NCBI GenBank assembly: GCA_017521925.1 | Contig: JAFXBG010000008.1 | Span: 29,077 to 93,076, forward strand | Direction: 5' to 3' | From: Clostridia bacterium | Lineage (GTDB): Bacteria > Bacillota > Clostridia > Oscillospirales > Acutalibacteraceae | DNA: 64,000 bases | Part shown: in pieces, positions 36,022-44,651 of the stretch | Layout of the letters: each line of letters begins with the position of its first letter | Numbering within the stretch: position 1 is the first letter of the stretch | The notes under the pieces: generated by a model | Seen by the model: only the letters and a program-made list of their open reading frames with translations | Database searches by the model: none | What the model was told of the DNA's origin: nothing | Translations under genes and position numbers: made by a program

Positions 36022-36516
36022 TTAGTTTTTGAACATTGCTGAAACCTCAGCATCCTTTTTAAGCACATTTTCGGTATCTGCCTTACGTTTTGCCATAAGA
36101 CGCTCAGCAAGAGCCTCGTCAGAAACGGCAATAATTTCAGCAGAAAGTAAAGCGGCATTAACTCCTCCGTCTATTCCCACTGTGGCAACAGGTATGCCGG
36201 GAGGCATCTGTACAGTAGACAGAAGTGCGTCAATGCCGTCAAGATTTTTAGATTTACAGGGTATGCCGATAACGGGCAGGGTTGTATTAGCTGCAATTAC
36301 TCCTGCAAGGTGTGCAGCCATGCCTGCGGCGGCAATAATTACCCCGAAGCCGTTAGCTTTTGCGTTTTTTGCAAAAGAAATTGCCTCTTCGGGAGTTCTG
36401 TGTGCTGAGTAAACGTGTACCTCAAAAGGTACCTCTAAAAACTCAAGCATATCGGTAGCTTTTCTGATTACGGGAAGGTCAGAGTCACTTCCCATGAGGA
36501 TACCAACTTTCTTCAT
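36022..36516 (-). CDS. purE: N5-carboxyaminoimidazole ribonucleotide mutase (class I PurE)
   Basis: The 164-aa class I PurE shows GILMGSDSDLPVI, the active-site SAHRTPE, and AAAGMAAHLAGV. It is the first gene of the operon, with a GGAGG ribosome site (36523-36527) and a promoter at 36588-36617. No purK is beside it; purK, purC and purB are not in this window. The inverted repeat at 36544-36572 lies in its leader. Confidence 0.97.
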   Translation of the reverse strand: MKKVGILMGSDSDLPVIRKATDMLEFLEVPFEVHVYSAHRTPEEAISFAKNAKANGFGVIIAAAGMAAHLAGVIAANTTLPVIGIPCKSKNLDGIDALLSTVQMPPGIPVATVGIDGGVNAALLSAEIIAVSDEALAERLMAKRKADTENVLKKDAEVSAMFKN

Positions 36517-36543
36517 ACTTTCCTCCTTGGATATGAGTGAAAT

Positions 36544-36572
36544 TTCGCCGAAAAATAATATATTTTGGCGAA
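36544..36572. promoter_or_regulatory. Inverted repeat in the purE leader (candidate operator or RNA hairpin)
   Basis: TTCGCCgAAAA and TTTTGGCGAA are near-perfect inverted copies (10 bp, one bulged base) with an AT-rich centre. It lies just downstream of the predicted transcript start of the pur operon. It does not match the purine riboswitch, and is only loosely like the Bacillus PurR box (CCGAA core). Confidence 0.5.
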
Positions 36573-36587
36573 TAAAAATACAACATA

Positions 36588-36617
36588 ATTTTAGCACATC
36601 TTAGCCCTTAATGTCAA
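36588..36617 (-). promoter_or_regulatory. Sigma-A promoter of the pur operon
   Basis: On the minus strand TTGACA (36617-36612), 18 bp, TAAAAT (36593-36588). It gives a leader of about 65 nt containing the inverted repeat. Between here and yerC the 303-bp divergent spacer (36517-36819) holds both operon promoters and no gene. Confidence 0.7.
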
Positions 36618-36748
36618 TTTAATAAATATATAATTTTGCCAGTACATGATTGTTATTATTGGTTAAAACGGCAATATAGTTAATATAAGTAAAATATACC
36701 TTTACAAAATACTATTCAAAGTGCTATTATTTTTGTTCAGATGCACTA

Positions 36749-36776
36749 TTGACAATCCACTTTTTTGTGATAATAT
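36749..36776 (+). promoter_or_regulatory. Probable promoter of the his operon
   Basis: TTGACA (36749-36754), 16 bp, TAATAT (36771-36776). The -10 overlaps a perfect 10-bp palindrome TAATATATTA (36771-36780) that could be an operator for the TrpR-like product of the first gene; that role is inference. Confidence 0.5.
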
Positions 36777-36819
36777 ATTAACGTGCTAAAGTGAAATGCT
36801 CTAAAAAGGAGTGTAAAAT

Positions 36820-37116
36820 ATGAATATTTTTGACGAAAAACATTCACAATTACTTATTAAGGCTATACTTACACTTGAAACTGAGGATGAGGTCAAGGCT
36901 TTTCTTGAGGACATTATGACAACCAAGGAAATTATTGACATAAGCCAGCGTCTTGGTGTTGCAAAAATGCTGAGAGAAAAGGAAGTTTATAACAAAATTT
37001 CTAAAGAAACAGGTGCTTCTTCTGCCACAATCAGCCGAGTAAACCGTTGTTGCCTTTATGGTGCAGGCGGTTATAAAACCGTTCTTGACAGAATAGAAAG
37101 CTTGGAGGATAAATAA
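36820..37116 (+). CDS. yerC: YerC/YecD family TrpR-like regulator (HisR-type)
   Basis: A 98-aa DNA-binding protein of the TrpR superfamily, YerC/YecD branch. The core IIDISQRLGVAKMLREKEVY leads into the helix-turn-helix YNKISKETGASSATISRVNR, followed by the GAGGY stretch. In many Clostridia this gene heads the histidine operon and its product is predicted to repress it, with histidine as co-repressor. The position here, first in the his operon and 3 bp before hisZ, supports that. Autoregulation is inference. Confidence 0.9.
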   Translation: MNIFDEKHSQLLIKAILTLETEDEVKAFLEDIMTTKEIIDISQRLGVAKMLREKEVYNKISKETGASSATISRVNRCCLYGAGGYKTVLDRIESLEDK

Positions 37117-37119
37117 GTT

Positions 37120-38214
37120 ATGCAGAATAAAAATGTTAAGCTTTCAAAATTTGAAAGTGCTCTTTTTGATATGCGTATGCTCTTTGAGCAGTACGGCTAC
37201 AGTCAATACAAGGTCAGCAAGTTCGAAAGTTACGACCTTTACGCAAAGAACAAGGCGTTCTTAGTTAGTGACAACGTTCTGACTTTTACTGATACAACAG
37301 GTCATCTTATGGCTTTAAAGCCTGACGTTACTCTTTCCATCGTTAAAAACACAGTAGGCGGTAACGGTCTTCAGAAGCTTTATTACAGTGAGAATGTTTA
37401 CCGTACACGTGGCGGTTCGCAGGGCTTTAAGGAAATTATGCAGACAGGTCTTGAGTGTATAGGCGAGGTTGACCTTTACTCTACTGCCGAAGTGCTTATG
37501 CTTGCCGCAAAAAGCCTTAAAGCAGTAAGCGAGGATTATATTCTTGATATCTCTCATATGGGATTTATTTCTTCTCTTATCAGTGAGAATATCCCGAGTG
37601 AACATACCAAAGAGCTTTTAGAGCTTATTTCTCAGAAAAATGTGGCTCAGGTTGAGATGTTTTTAACCGAAACAGGTGTGGATGCAGACATTAAGAATGC
37701 ACTTTTAACTCTTACATCTCTTTATATGCCCTTGGCCGATGCACTTGAAAAAATCAAGCCCTTGATTTTAAACGATGCTATGGGTGAAGCTTACGACGAG
37801 CTTAAAACTTTAAATAGTCTTATGGAGCGTTATAACATAAAGAGCCTTTATCTTGATTTTTCTGTTATCAATGATATGCGTTACTATAACGGTATTATTT
37901 TTTCAGGTTACATCAAGGGTATTTCTGACAAGGTTCTCTCAGGCGGACGATACGATAACCTCTTAAAGCGTATGAAAAAAGACGCAGGTGCAATAGGATT
38001 TGCTTTCTATCTTGATACCTTGGAACAGCTTGTTAATACAAGCAGTGGCTTTGGCATAGATACTTTAATTGTTTACGACGAAAATGTTGCTCCCGAAGTG
38101 GTCGTGAGTGCTATGGAAATGGCAGTGTCAGAAGGTAAAACTGCAAAAGCAGTAAAGAAAATTGATACTGATATCAAGGCGAAGGAAATTGTAGATTTAA
38201 GAGGGGAGCAGTAA
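37120..38214 (+). CDS. hisZ: ATP phosphoribosyltransferase regulatory subunit
   Basis: A 364-aa paralogue of the histidyl-tRNA synthetase catalytic core that lacks charging activity and activates short HisG. HisRS-like class II motifs are visible: TGHLMALKPDVTLSIV, YYSENVYRTRGG (motif 2 region) and MRYYNGIIFSGY. There is no anticodon-binding domain. Its presence fits the short-form HisG encoded next. Confidence 0.94.
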   Translation: MQNKNVKLSKFESALFDMRMLFEQYGYSQYKVSKFESYDLYAKNKAFLVSDNVLTFTDTTGHLMALKPDVTLSIVKNTVGGNGLQKLYYSENVYRTRGGSQGFKEIMQTGLECIGEVDLYSTAEVLMLAAKSLKAVSEDYILDISHMGFISSLISENIPSEHTKELLELISQKNVAQVEMFLTETGVDADIKNALLTLTSLYMPLADALEKIKPLILNDAMGEAYDELKTLNSLMERYNIKSLYLDFSVINDMRYYNGIIFSGYIKGISDKVLSGGRYDNLLKRMKKDAGAIGFAFYLDTLEQLVNTSSGFGIDTLIVYDENVAPEVVVSAMEMAVSEGKTAKAVKKIDTDIKAKEIVDLRGEQ

Positions 38215-38215
38215 A

Positions 38216-38848
38216 ATGAAGGATATGATTAATGTTGCTCTTCCTAAAGGAAGACTTGGCGAAAAGGTTTACGATATTTTTGAAAAATGCGGATATGATT
38301 GTCCCTCTATTAAAGAAAAAAATCGTAAACTTATCTTCGAAAACGAAGAAAAAGGCGTTCGTTACTTCTGGGTAAAGCCCTCAGATGTTGCAATTTACGT
38401 TGAGCGAGGAGCCGCTGACATCGGTGTAGCAGGTAAGGATATTTTACTTGAGTACAGCCCTGATGTTTACGAACTTGCAGACCTTAAGATGGGCAAATGC
38501 CGTATGGCAGTAGCGGGCAAAAATGACTTTAAAGATGACCGTACACGCACGCTTAAGGTGGCCACAAAATTCCCAAATATTGCAAGAAGCTACTACAATT
38601 CCATCAGCCGTGAAATTGATATTATCAAGCTTAACGGTTCAATCGAAATAGCTCCTATATTAGGTCTTTCCGATGTTATTGTTGATATTGTGGAAACGGG
38701 CAAAACCCTTATTGAAAACGACCTCAAACCTTTTGAGACAATTGTTCCCATAAGTGCACGTCTTATTTCCAATAAGGTGAGCTTTAAATTTAAAAATGCA
38801 CAGATTACCGAACTCGCTAAGAAAATAGCAGAGTATTGCACAGAATAA
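38216..38848 (+). CDS. hisG: ATP phosphoribosyltransferase, short form
   Basis: Catalyses the first step of histidine synthesis, joining ATP and PRPP. The 210-aa protein is the short form, lacking the C-terminal regulatory domain. It has NVALPKGRLG at the start, VERGAADIGVAGKD, and the PRPP-binding GLSDVIVDIVETGKTL. It relies on HisZ, encoded 1 bp upstream. A GAGGGGAG ribosome site lies within hisZ. Confidence 0.97.
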   Translation: MKDMINVALPKGRLGEKVYDIFEKCGYDCPSIKEKNRKLIFENEEKGVRYFWVKPSDVAIYVERGAADIGVAGKDILLEYSPDVYELADLKMGKCRMAVAGKNDFKDDRTRTLKVATKFPNIARSYYNSISREIDIIKLNGSIEIAPILGLSDVIVDIVETGKTLIENDLKPFETIVPISARLISNKVSFKFKNAQITELAKKIAEYCTE

Positions 38849-38857
38849 GGTGATAAA

Positions 38858-40132
38858 ATGATTAGTACATATAAATACGGCGAAGTAGACAATTCAGAGA
38901 TTTTCTCACGTGCTTCCGACAGCTTTAACGTGGAAGATATCGTTACAGATATCATTGCAAACGTAAGAGCAAATGGCGACAAAGCGATTTTAGAGTACTG
39001 CGAAAAGTTTGACAAAGCCAAGCTTACTACCTTAGAGGTAACTGACGAGGAAATCGCCGAGGCTTTTGAAATTACAGGCAAAGAGCTTGTGGACATTATG
39101 ACTGAAGCCGCCGCAAACATCCGCGAATTTCACGAGAAGCAGGTGAAAAACAGCTTTATCATTAGCGAGCGTGAAGGCGTTGTTATGGGTCAGAAGGTAA
39201 CTGCTGTTGAGAAAGCAGGTATCTATGTGCCCGGCGGTACAGCAGCATATCCTTCTTCAGTTCTTATGAATGCAATACCTGCAAAAATCGCAGGCGTAGG
39301 GGAGATTATTATGGTTACTCCCCCAAGTGCTTCAGGCAAGGTTAATCCCGATATCCTTACAGCCGCTAAAATTGCAGGTGTAGACCGTATTTTCAAAATC
39401 GGTGGAGCTCAGGCAGTTGCCGCTTTAGCTTACGGCACAGAGTCTGTTCCCAAGGTTGACAAAATCACCGGCCCCGGCAATGCCTTTGTTGCAGAGGCAA
39501 AGCGTCAGGTTTTCGGTCTTGTATCCATTGATATGATTGCAGGCCCATCTGAAATTTTAGTAGTTGCAGACGGTACAAATAATGCCGAGGTTGTAGCCGC
39601 AGATATGCTTTCTCAGGCAGAGCACGACAAGAACGCATCTGCAGTTTTAGTAACAGACAGTGAAGAACTTGCAAAAGCTGTAGCTCTTGAGCTTGAGCGA
39701 CAGATTGACCTTTTGCCCCGCAAGGAAATCGCCCGTACTTCTATTGATAATAACGGCAAAATTATTATTGCAAATAACCTGCTAGAAGCTATTGATATCG
39801 CAAATGAAATTGCTCCCGAGCATCTTGAAATCTGCGTTGACAATCCCTTTGAGTACCTTGACAAAATCAAACACGCAGGTTCAATCTTTATGGGCAAAAA
39901 CTGTCCCGAGGCATTAGGCGATTATTTCGCAGGGCCTAACCATGTTCTTCCCACCAGCGGTACAGCAAGATTTTCTAGCCCCTTGTCAGTTGACGATTTT
40001 GTAAAGAAAACTCAGTTTACCTACTTTACCGAGGATGCCCTCAAAAAGGTAGGCGACAAGGTAGCAGTTTTTGCTGAGCGTGAAGGACTTTCTGCCCACG
40101 CAAGAAGTGCAACTGTCCGTCTTAAGGGTTAA
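38858..40132 (+). CDS. hisD: Histidinol dehydrogenase
   Basis: Oxidises histidinol to histidine in two NAD-dependent steps, 424 aa. Landmarks are VPGGTAAYPSSVLMN, GPGNAFVAEAKRQVFG, IDMIAGPSEILV, the zinc/catalytic region SQAEHDKNA, and APEHLEI. NHVLPTSGTARF lies near the C-terminus. Length and motifs are complete. A 99-bp gap with hairpins separates it from hisC. Confidence 0.98.
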   Translation: MISTYKYGEVDNSEIFSRASDSFNVEDIVTDIIANVRANGDKAILEYCEKFDKAKLTTLEVTDEEIAEAFEITGKELVDIMTEAAANIREFHEKQVKNSFIISEREGVVMGQKVTAVEKAGIYVPGGTAAYPSSVLMNAIPAKIAGVGEIIMVTPPSASGKVNPDILTAAKIAGVDRIFKIGGAQAVAALAYGTESVPKVDKITGPGNAFVAEAKRQVFGLVSIDMIAGPSEILVVADGTNNAEVVAADMLSQAEHDKNASAVLVTDSEELAKAVALELERQIDLLPRKEIARTSIDNNGKIIIANNLLEAIDIANEIAPEHLEICVDNPFEYLDKIKHAGSIFMGKNCPEALGDYFAGPNHVLPTSGTARFSSPLSVDDFVKKTQFTYFTEDALKKVGDKVAVFAEREGLSAHARSATVRLKG

Positions 40133-40165
40133 CCACCCTTGGGTGATTCGCCTTTAGTTAGGTTT

Positions 40166-40182
40166 GATTAGGTTAGCCTATC
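40166..40182 (+). other. Hairpin in the hisD-hisC gap
   Basis: The 99-bp gap (40133-40231) is the only real gap in the his operon. GA-TAGG (40166-40172) pairs with CCTATC (40177-40182) with one bulge, and a run of six T follows 10 bp later. A second small stem (CACC/GGTG) starts the gap. It could be a weak attenuator or mRNA-processing site. Confidence 0.3.
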
Positions 40183-40231
40183 ATTAACAAGATTTTTTGC
40201 CAAAATTCTTATCTAAGAAAGCCGTGATATT

Positions 40232-41284
40232 ATGAGCAAATTTTTAAGCGATAAATTTTCTTCGCTTTCTCCCTATGTTCCGGGAGAACAGCCGAAAGAT
40301 ATGCAGTATATAAAATTAAACACCAACGAGTCACCGTTTCCTCCTTCTCAGGCGGTGCTTAGTGCAGCAGCACAGGAGGCAGGTAAGCTTCAGCTTTACT
40401 CTGACCCTGACCTTACCGAGCTTTTAAAAACTCTTGCTGAGGTTTACGGTGTTGAAACAAAAAACGTCATTGCCACCAATGGTTCTGACGAGGTGCTGAA
40501 TTTCGCCTTTATGGCATATACTGACAAGTCGCATCCTGCTGTATTTCCAAATATCACATATGGGTTTTATTCTGTTTTTGCAAAGCTTCACGGCAGTCCT
40601 TATATAGAAATTCCTCTTAAGGAGGATTTCAGTATAGACTTCAAGGACTATCTTAACTTAAATAAAACAATTTTCATTGCGAATCCCAATGCTCCCACAG
40701 GTCTTACACTTTCCCTTGACGAAATCCGCGAGATTTTAAAGTCGAATCCCGACAATATCGTTGTTATCGACGAAGCATATGTTGACTTCGGCGCAGAGTC
40801 GGCAGTACCCCTTATCAAAGAGTTTGATAATTTGCTAGTAACAGGTACATTTTCAAAATCCCGCTCTCTCGCAGGTGCTAGACTTGGTTTTGGCTTTGCA
40901 AGCGAAAAAATCATTGAGGACTTAAACACAATCCGATTTTCTACCAATCCTTATAATGTAAACCGTATGACTTTATCTGCAGGTGTTGCATCTTTAAAGG
41001 ATGACGGTTATAATAAAAAGAATGCCGAAAAAATTATCAACACAAGAGAACGTGTAAAGGCAGAGCTTGAAGCTTTAGGTTTTTATTGTCTTGATTCCAA
41101 AGCTAACTTCATTTTTGCTAAAAAGGAAGGCGTAAGCGGCAAGGAACTTTACCTCGGTCTTAAAGAAAAGGGCGTTTTGGTCCGTCATTTTGATAAAGAA
41201 ATTATCGGCGACTTTTTAAGGATTACCATCGGCACAGATGAGCAGATGGACATTTTCCTCAGTAAACTTAAGGAGTTATTATGA
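40232..41284 (+). CDS. hisC: Histidinol-phosphate aminotransferase
   Basis: A PLP-dependent fold-type I aminotransferase, 350 aa. It has LNTNESPFPPS near the start, GSDEVL, NPNAPTG, DEAYVDFG, and the PLP-lysine in TFSKSRSLAGARLGF. The ribosome site before ATG 40232 is poor. The gene's last 4 nt overlap hisB (ATGA). Confidence 0.97.
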   Translation: MSKFLSDKFSSLSPYVPGEQPKDMQYIKLNTNESPFPPSQAVLSAAAQEAGKLQLYSDPDLTELLKTLAEVYGVETKNVIATNGSDEVLNFAFMAYTDKSHPAVFPNITYGFYSVFAKLHGSPYIEIPLKEDFSIDFKDYLNLNKTIFIANPNAPTGLTLSLDEIREILKSNPDNIVVIDEAYVDFGAESAVPLIKEFDNLLVTGTFSKSRSLAGARLGFGFASEKIIEDLNTIRFSTNPYNVNRMTLSAGVASLKDDGYNKKNAEKIINTRERVKAELEALGFYCLDSKANFIFAKKEGVSGKELYLGLKEKGVLVRHFDKEIIGDFLRITIGTDEQMDIFLSKLKELL

Positions 41285-41868
41285 GAGAATATAGCATTAG
41301 CAGAAAAACTGCTGAAACAGACATAAATTTATATTTAAATCTTGACGGCACAGGTAAAAGTGAGATTGATACAGGCTGTGGTTTTTTAGACCATATGCTT
41401 ACTCTTTTTGCAAGCCACGGCAGATTTGACTTAAACGTTAACTGTAAGGGCGACACATATGTTGATGACCACCACACCGTAGAGGATGTTGGCATTGCCT
41501 TAGGTTCTGCCTTTGAAAATGCTCTGGGCGACAAACGCGGTATTACCCGCTACGGCAACATCATTCTTCCTATGGACGAGGCGTTAATTCTTTGTGCTGT
41601 TGATATTTCGGGCAGAGATGTGCTTTCATATAAGGCAGATATCCCTGCCGCAAAGGTTGGTACTTTTGATACCGAGCTTACCAAGGAGTTTTTCCTTGCC
41701 TTTGTTCGTAACTGCCGTATGGCTCTTCACATTCAGCAGCTTGACGGTGAAAACTCCCACCATATTATTGAGGGTATGTTCAAGGCTTTCGGCAGAGTTA
41801 TGAGAAGTGCCGTAAGTATAGATGCAAAATTTTCAAACGAAGTTCCCTCTACAAAAGGTGTTTTATAA
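41281..41868 (+). CDS. hisB: Imidazoleglycerol-phosphate dehydratase
   Basis: The monofunctional 195-aa HisB with the metal-binding repeats: DTGCGFLDHML, HHTVEDVGI, and the second pair HIQQLDGENSHHIIEGMFKA. No phosphatase domain is fused. The histidinol phosphatase is encoded separately at the operon end. It overlaps hisC by 4 nt. Confidence 0.98.
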   Translation: MREYSISRKTAETDINLYLNLDGTGKSEIDTGCGFLDHMLTLFASHGRFDLNVNCKGDTYVDDHHTVEDVGIALGSAFENALGDKRGITRYGNIILPMDEALILCAVDISGRDVLSYKADIPAAKVGTFDTELTKEFFLAFVRNCRMALHIQQLDGENSHHIIEGMFKAFGRVMRSAVSIDAKFSNEVPSTKGVL

Positions 41869-41884
41869 GAAACAGGTGATTTAA

Positions 41885-42499
41885 ATGATAGCTATAGTTG
41901 ACTACGGTGTAGGCAATCTTTTCTCTTTAAGCTCGTCCTTAAAGCTTATCGGTGCCAATGCTGTTGTAACAAGTGATGTTGAGCTTATTCGTAAAGCGGA
42001 TAAAATAATCCTCCCCGGTGTAGGTGCCTTTGCCGATGCCGCAAAGAAGCTTCAGGACACAGGTCTTGGTCAGGTTGTAATTGACGAAGCAGAAAAAGGC
42101 AAGCCGTTAATGGGTATTTGCCTCGGTATGCAGCTCCTTTTTGAAAGAAGCTTCGAGTACGGAGTTCACGAAGGCTTAGGTCTTATTAAAGGCAGTGTTG
42201 AACCTATTTCTGATTTCGTAGCAAGAAAGTACAAAATTCCTCACATCGGCTGGAATGCTCTTACTTTCAAAGGTAAAGAGAAAGACAGGATTTTTAAATA
42301 TATTGACGAAGGCGACTTTGTGTATTTCGTTCATTCCTACTGCGGTGTAGGTTGTGATGATTTCCTTATTGCTACCACTGAATACGGTGCTGAGATTACT
42401 GCCGCTGTAGCAAACGGCAATATTTACGGAATGCAGTTCCACCCCGAAAAAAGCGGTAACGTGGGTATGAAAATTCTCAAAGCATTCTGTGAACTTTAA
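41885..42499 (+). CDS. hisH: Imidazole glycerol phosphate synthase, glutaminase subunit
   Basis: A class I glutamine amidotransferase, 204 aa, that feeds ammonia to HisF. Motifs: VDYGVGNL, ILPGVGAF, the nucleophile in MGICLGMQLLF, and the His/Glu pair in MQFHPEKSG. It is placed with hisA and hisF, its partner. Confidence 0.98.
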   Translation: MIAIVDYGVGNLFSLSSSLKLIGANAVVTSDVELIRKADKIILPGVGAFADAAKKLQDTGLGQVVIDEAEKGKPLMGICLGMQLLFERSFEYGVHEGLGLIKGSVEPISDFVARKYKIPHIGWNALTFKGKEKDRIFKYIDEGDFVYFVHSYCGVGCDDFLIATTEYGAEITAAVANGNIYGMQFHPEKSGNVGMKILKAFCEL

Positions 42500-42508
42500 G
42501 GAGGATTT

Positions 42509-43231
42509 ATGTATCTTTTTCCTGCAATTGATTTAATCGGCGGTCAGGCTGTCCGCCTTGTTAAGGGCGACTACAGTAAGAAAACCGTATATAGCAATAG
42601 CCCTACAGAGGTTGCAAAAAGCTTTTATGAAGCAGGTGCTGAGTATCTGCACGTAGTAGACCTTGACGGAGCAAAAAGCGGAAATACAGACAATATTTCA
42701 GTAATTGCCGATATTATTAAAGAAAGCGGACTTAAAGTAGAAGTCGGCGGCGGTATCAGAAGCGAAGAGGTTATAAAGAAATATATCGATGCAGGTGTGT
42801 ATCGTGTAATCTTAGGCACAGTTGCCGTAACTGACCCTGATTTCTGCCGTGAAATGACAATAAAATATGGTGACAAAATTGCCGTAGGGGTAGATATCAA
42901 AGACGGCTATGTAGCTATCAAGGGTTGGACAGAAACCGCTGAGAAAACCTGTTTTGAATTCTGCAAAGAGCTTGAGGATATGGGCGTTAAAACTGTTATC
43001 TGTACTGATATTTCAAAGGACGGTCTGCTTTCAGGCACTAATCTTGAGCTTTACAAAGAGCTTCAGGGTAAATTCCATATCGACTTTACTGCATCAGGCG
43101 GTGTATCAACTCTTGATGATGTTAAGGCTTTAATGGAAATCGGTGTTTACGGTGCTATTTTAGGTAAGGCACTTTACACAGGTAACATTGACCTTAAGGA
43201 AGCGATAACTTTAACAAAGGAGGCAAAATAA
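42509..43231 (+). CDS. hisA: Phosphoribosylformimino-AICAR-P isomerase
   Basis: An (beta/alpha)8-barrel Amadori isomerase, 240 aa. It starts LFPAIDLIGGQAVRL with the catalytic Asp, has VGGGIRSEE and the second Asp in ICTDISKDG, and ends with a phosphate-binding SGGVSTLDD and GAILGKALY. GGAGG precedes the ATG; hisF follows with no gap. Confidence 0.98.
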   Translation: MYLFPAIDLIGGQAVRLVKGDYSKKTVYSNSPTEVAKSFYEAGAEYLHVVDLDGAKSGNTDNISVIADIIKESGLKVEVGGGIRSEEVIKKYIDAGVYRVILGTVAVTDPDFCREMTIKYGDKIAVGVDIKDGYVAIKGWTETAEKTCFEFCKELEDMGVKTVICTDISKDGLLSGTNLELYKELQGKFHIDFTASGGVSTLDDVKALMEIGVYGAILGKALYTGNIDLKEAITLTKEAK

Positions 43232-43990
43232 ATGATCACCAAAAGAATTATTCCTTGCCTTGATGTTAAGGACGGCAGAGTTGTAAAGGGCGTAAATTTC
43301 CTCGATTTAGCTGATGTATCGTCTCCTGTAAAGCTTGCTAAATATTACTCTGAGAGCGGCGCCGACGAGCTTGTTTTCTATGATATTACAGCGTCAGCCG
43401 AGGGCAGAGCACTCTTTACAGACATCCTCACCGAGGTTGCGTCTACAATATTTATTCCTCTTACCGTAGGCGGCGGTATCAATACCGTTTCTGATTTTGA
43501 CCGTGTACTTAAGTGCGGTGCCGACAAGGTTTCCGTAAACTCAGGTGCAATCCGAAATCCCGAGCTTATTCGTGAAGCGGCTCAGCTTTACGGCGACCAG
43601 TGCGTTGTTCTTTCCGTTGATGTTAAACGTGTAGACGGTGAGTTCAGAGTTTTTGCCAAAGGCGGCAGAGAAGACACAGGTATGGAGGCAATAAGCTGGA
43701 TTAAAAAGTGTGTTTCCATGGGTGCGGGCGAGGTTGTTGTAAATTCAATCGATACCGACGGTGTTAAGGGCGGCTTTGACATTGAACTTCTCGACATAGT
43801 TACAAATGCAGTAAATGTCCCTGTAATTGCTTCGGGCGGTGCAGGAAGTATGAAGGATTTTGTAGACCTTTTCAAGGCTATTCCCACAATTGATGCTGGT
43901 CTTGCAGCTTCTGTGTTCCACTTCGGTGAAATTAAAATAAACGACCTAAAAAAAGAGCTTAAGAAAAACGACATTAATGTCAGACTGTGA
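43232..43990 (+). CDS. hisF: Imidazole glycerol phosphate synthase, cyclase subunit
   Basis: The 252-aa barrel partner of HisH. It makes imidazole glycerol phosphate and releases AICAR. The catalytic Asps are in [13 protein letters not shown] and [13 protein letters not shown], and phosphate sites are in [10 protein letters not shown] and [15 protein letters not shown] made here can enter the purine route encoded by the divergent operon. Confidence 0.98.
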   Translation: MITKRIIPCLDVKDGRVVKGVNFLDLADVSSPVKLAKYYSESGADELVFYDITASAEGRALFTDILTEVASTIFIPLTVGGGINTVSDFDRVLKCGADKVSVNSGAIRNPELIREAAQLYGDQCVVLSVDVKRVDGEFRVFAKGGREDTGMEAISWIKKCVSMGAGEVVVNSIDTDGVKGGFDIELLDIVTNAVNVPVIASGGAGSMKDFVDLFKAIPTIDAGLAASVFHFGEIKINDLKKELKKNDINVRL

Positions 43991-44000
43991 GTGTTTTAAA

Positions 44001-44651
44001 ATGGTAGATATCAAAGATTTAAAATTTGACGACAAGGGTCTTATTCCTGCAATTGTTGTAGATGCAGTTACCAAAAAGGTGCTTACCCTTGCATATATGA
44101 ACGAAGAAAGCTTAAACATAAGTTTAAAAGAGCATAAGACCTGTTTCTTCAGCAGAAGCAGACAGGAACTTTGGCTTAAGGGCGAAACAAGCGGTAATTT
44201 CCAGCATATCGTAAGCATTACTGCCGACTGTGACAGAGATGCACTGGTTGTAGTTGTTGAGAAAGACGGCCCTGCTTGTCATAAGGGCACAGACTCCTGT
44301 TTTACAGAACCTCTCTTCATAAGCGATGAGCTTACCGAGTTTTCTTTAGAAGGTCTTATGACAATGCTTGAGGGCAGAAAAACAGAGAAAAAAGAAGGCT
44401 CCTACACAACTTACCTTTTTGAAAAAGGTCTTGATAAAATTCTTAAGAAGGTAGGCGAGGAGTGTACCGAGGTTATCATTGCCGCCAAAGCCGACGACAA
44501 AAAGGAAACAATCTACGAAATTGCCGACCTTGCTTATCACGTAATGGTGCTTATGCTTGAGATGGGTATTTCTCTTGAGGATATCCATAATGAGCTTAAG
44601 GGCAGACACGTAATCGACCACAAGGTAAAGCAGGAAAAGATGACTTCATAA
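44001..44651 (+). CDS. hisIE: Bifunctional phosphoribosyl-AMP cyclohydrolase / phosphoribosyl-ATP diphosphatase
   Basis: Steps 2 and 3 of the pathway in one 216-aa chain. His[29 protein letters not shown], and metal/zinc ligands in DCDRDA and CHKGTDSC. HisE from about residue 120: [28 protein letters not shown] place the start at ATG 44001; an in-frame ATG at 43977 lies inside hisF and has no ribosome site. The stop shares a base with the next ATG. Confidence 0.95.
   Translation: MVDIKDLKFDDKGLIPAIVVDAVTKKVLTLAYMNEESLNISLKEHKTCFFSRSRQELWLKGETSGNFQHIVSITADCDRDALVVVVEKDGPACHKGTDSCFTEPLFISDELTEFSLEGLMTMLEGRKTEKKEGSYTTYLFEKGLDKILKKVGEECTEVIIAAKADDKKETIYEIADLAYHVMVLMLEMGISLEDIHNELKGRHVIDHKVKQEKMTS

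Noticed and set aside
36009-36158. N-terminal 50-residue extension of PurF
   Set aside because: It runs through the end of purE in another frame. The conserved propeptide and Cys start only at ATG 36008, which has its own ribosome site.
36517-36620. Purine riboswitch before purE
   Set aside because: The conserved core around TATAATcc...TTTCTACC is not present; only an AT-rich leader with an inverted repeat is seen.
36590-36790. TTTAGCAC and GTGCTAAA as paired operators in the pur/his spacer
   Set aside because: They are 8-bp inverted matches nearly 190 bp apart in AT-rich DNA, which can arise by chance; no further symmetry supports them.
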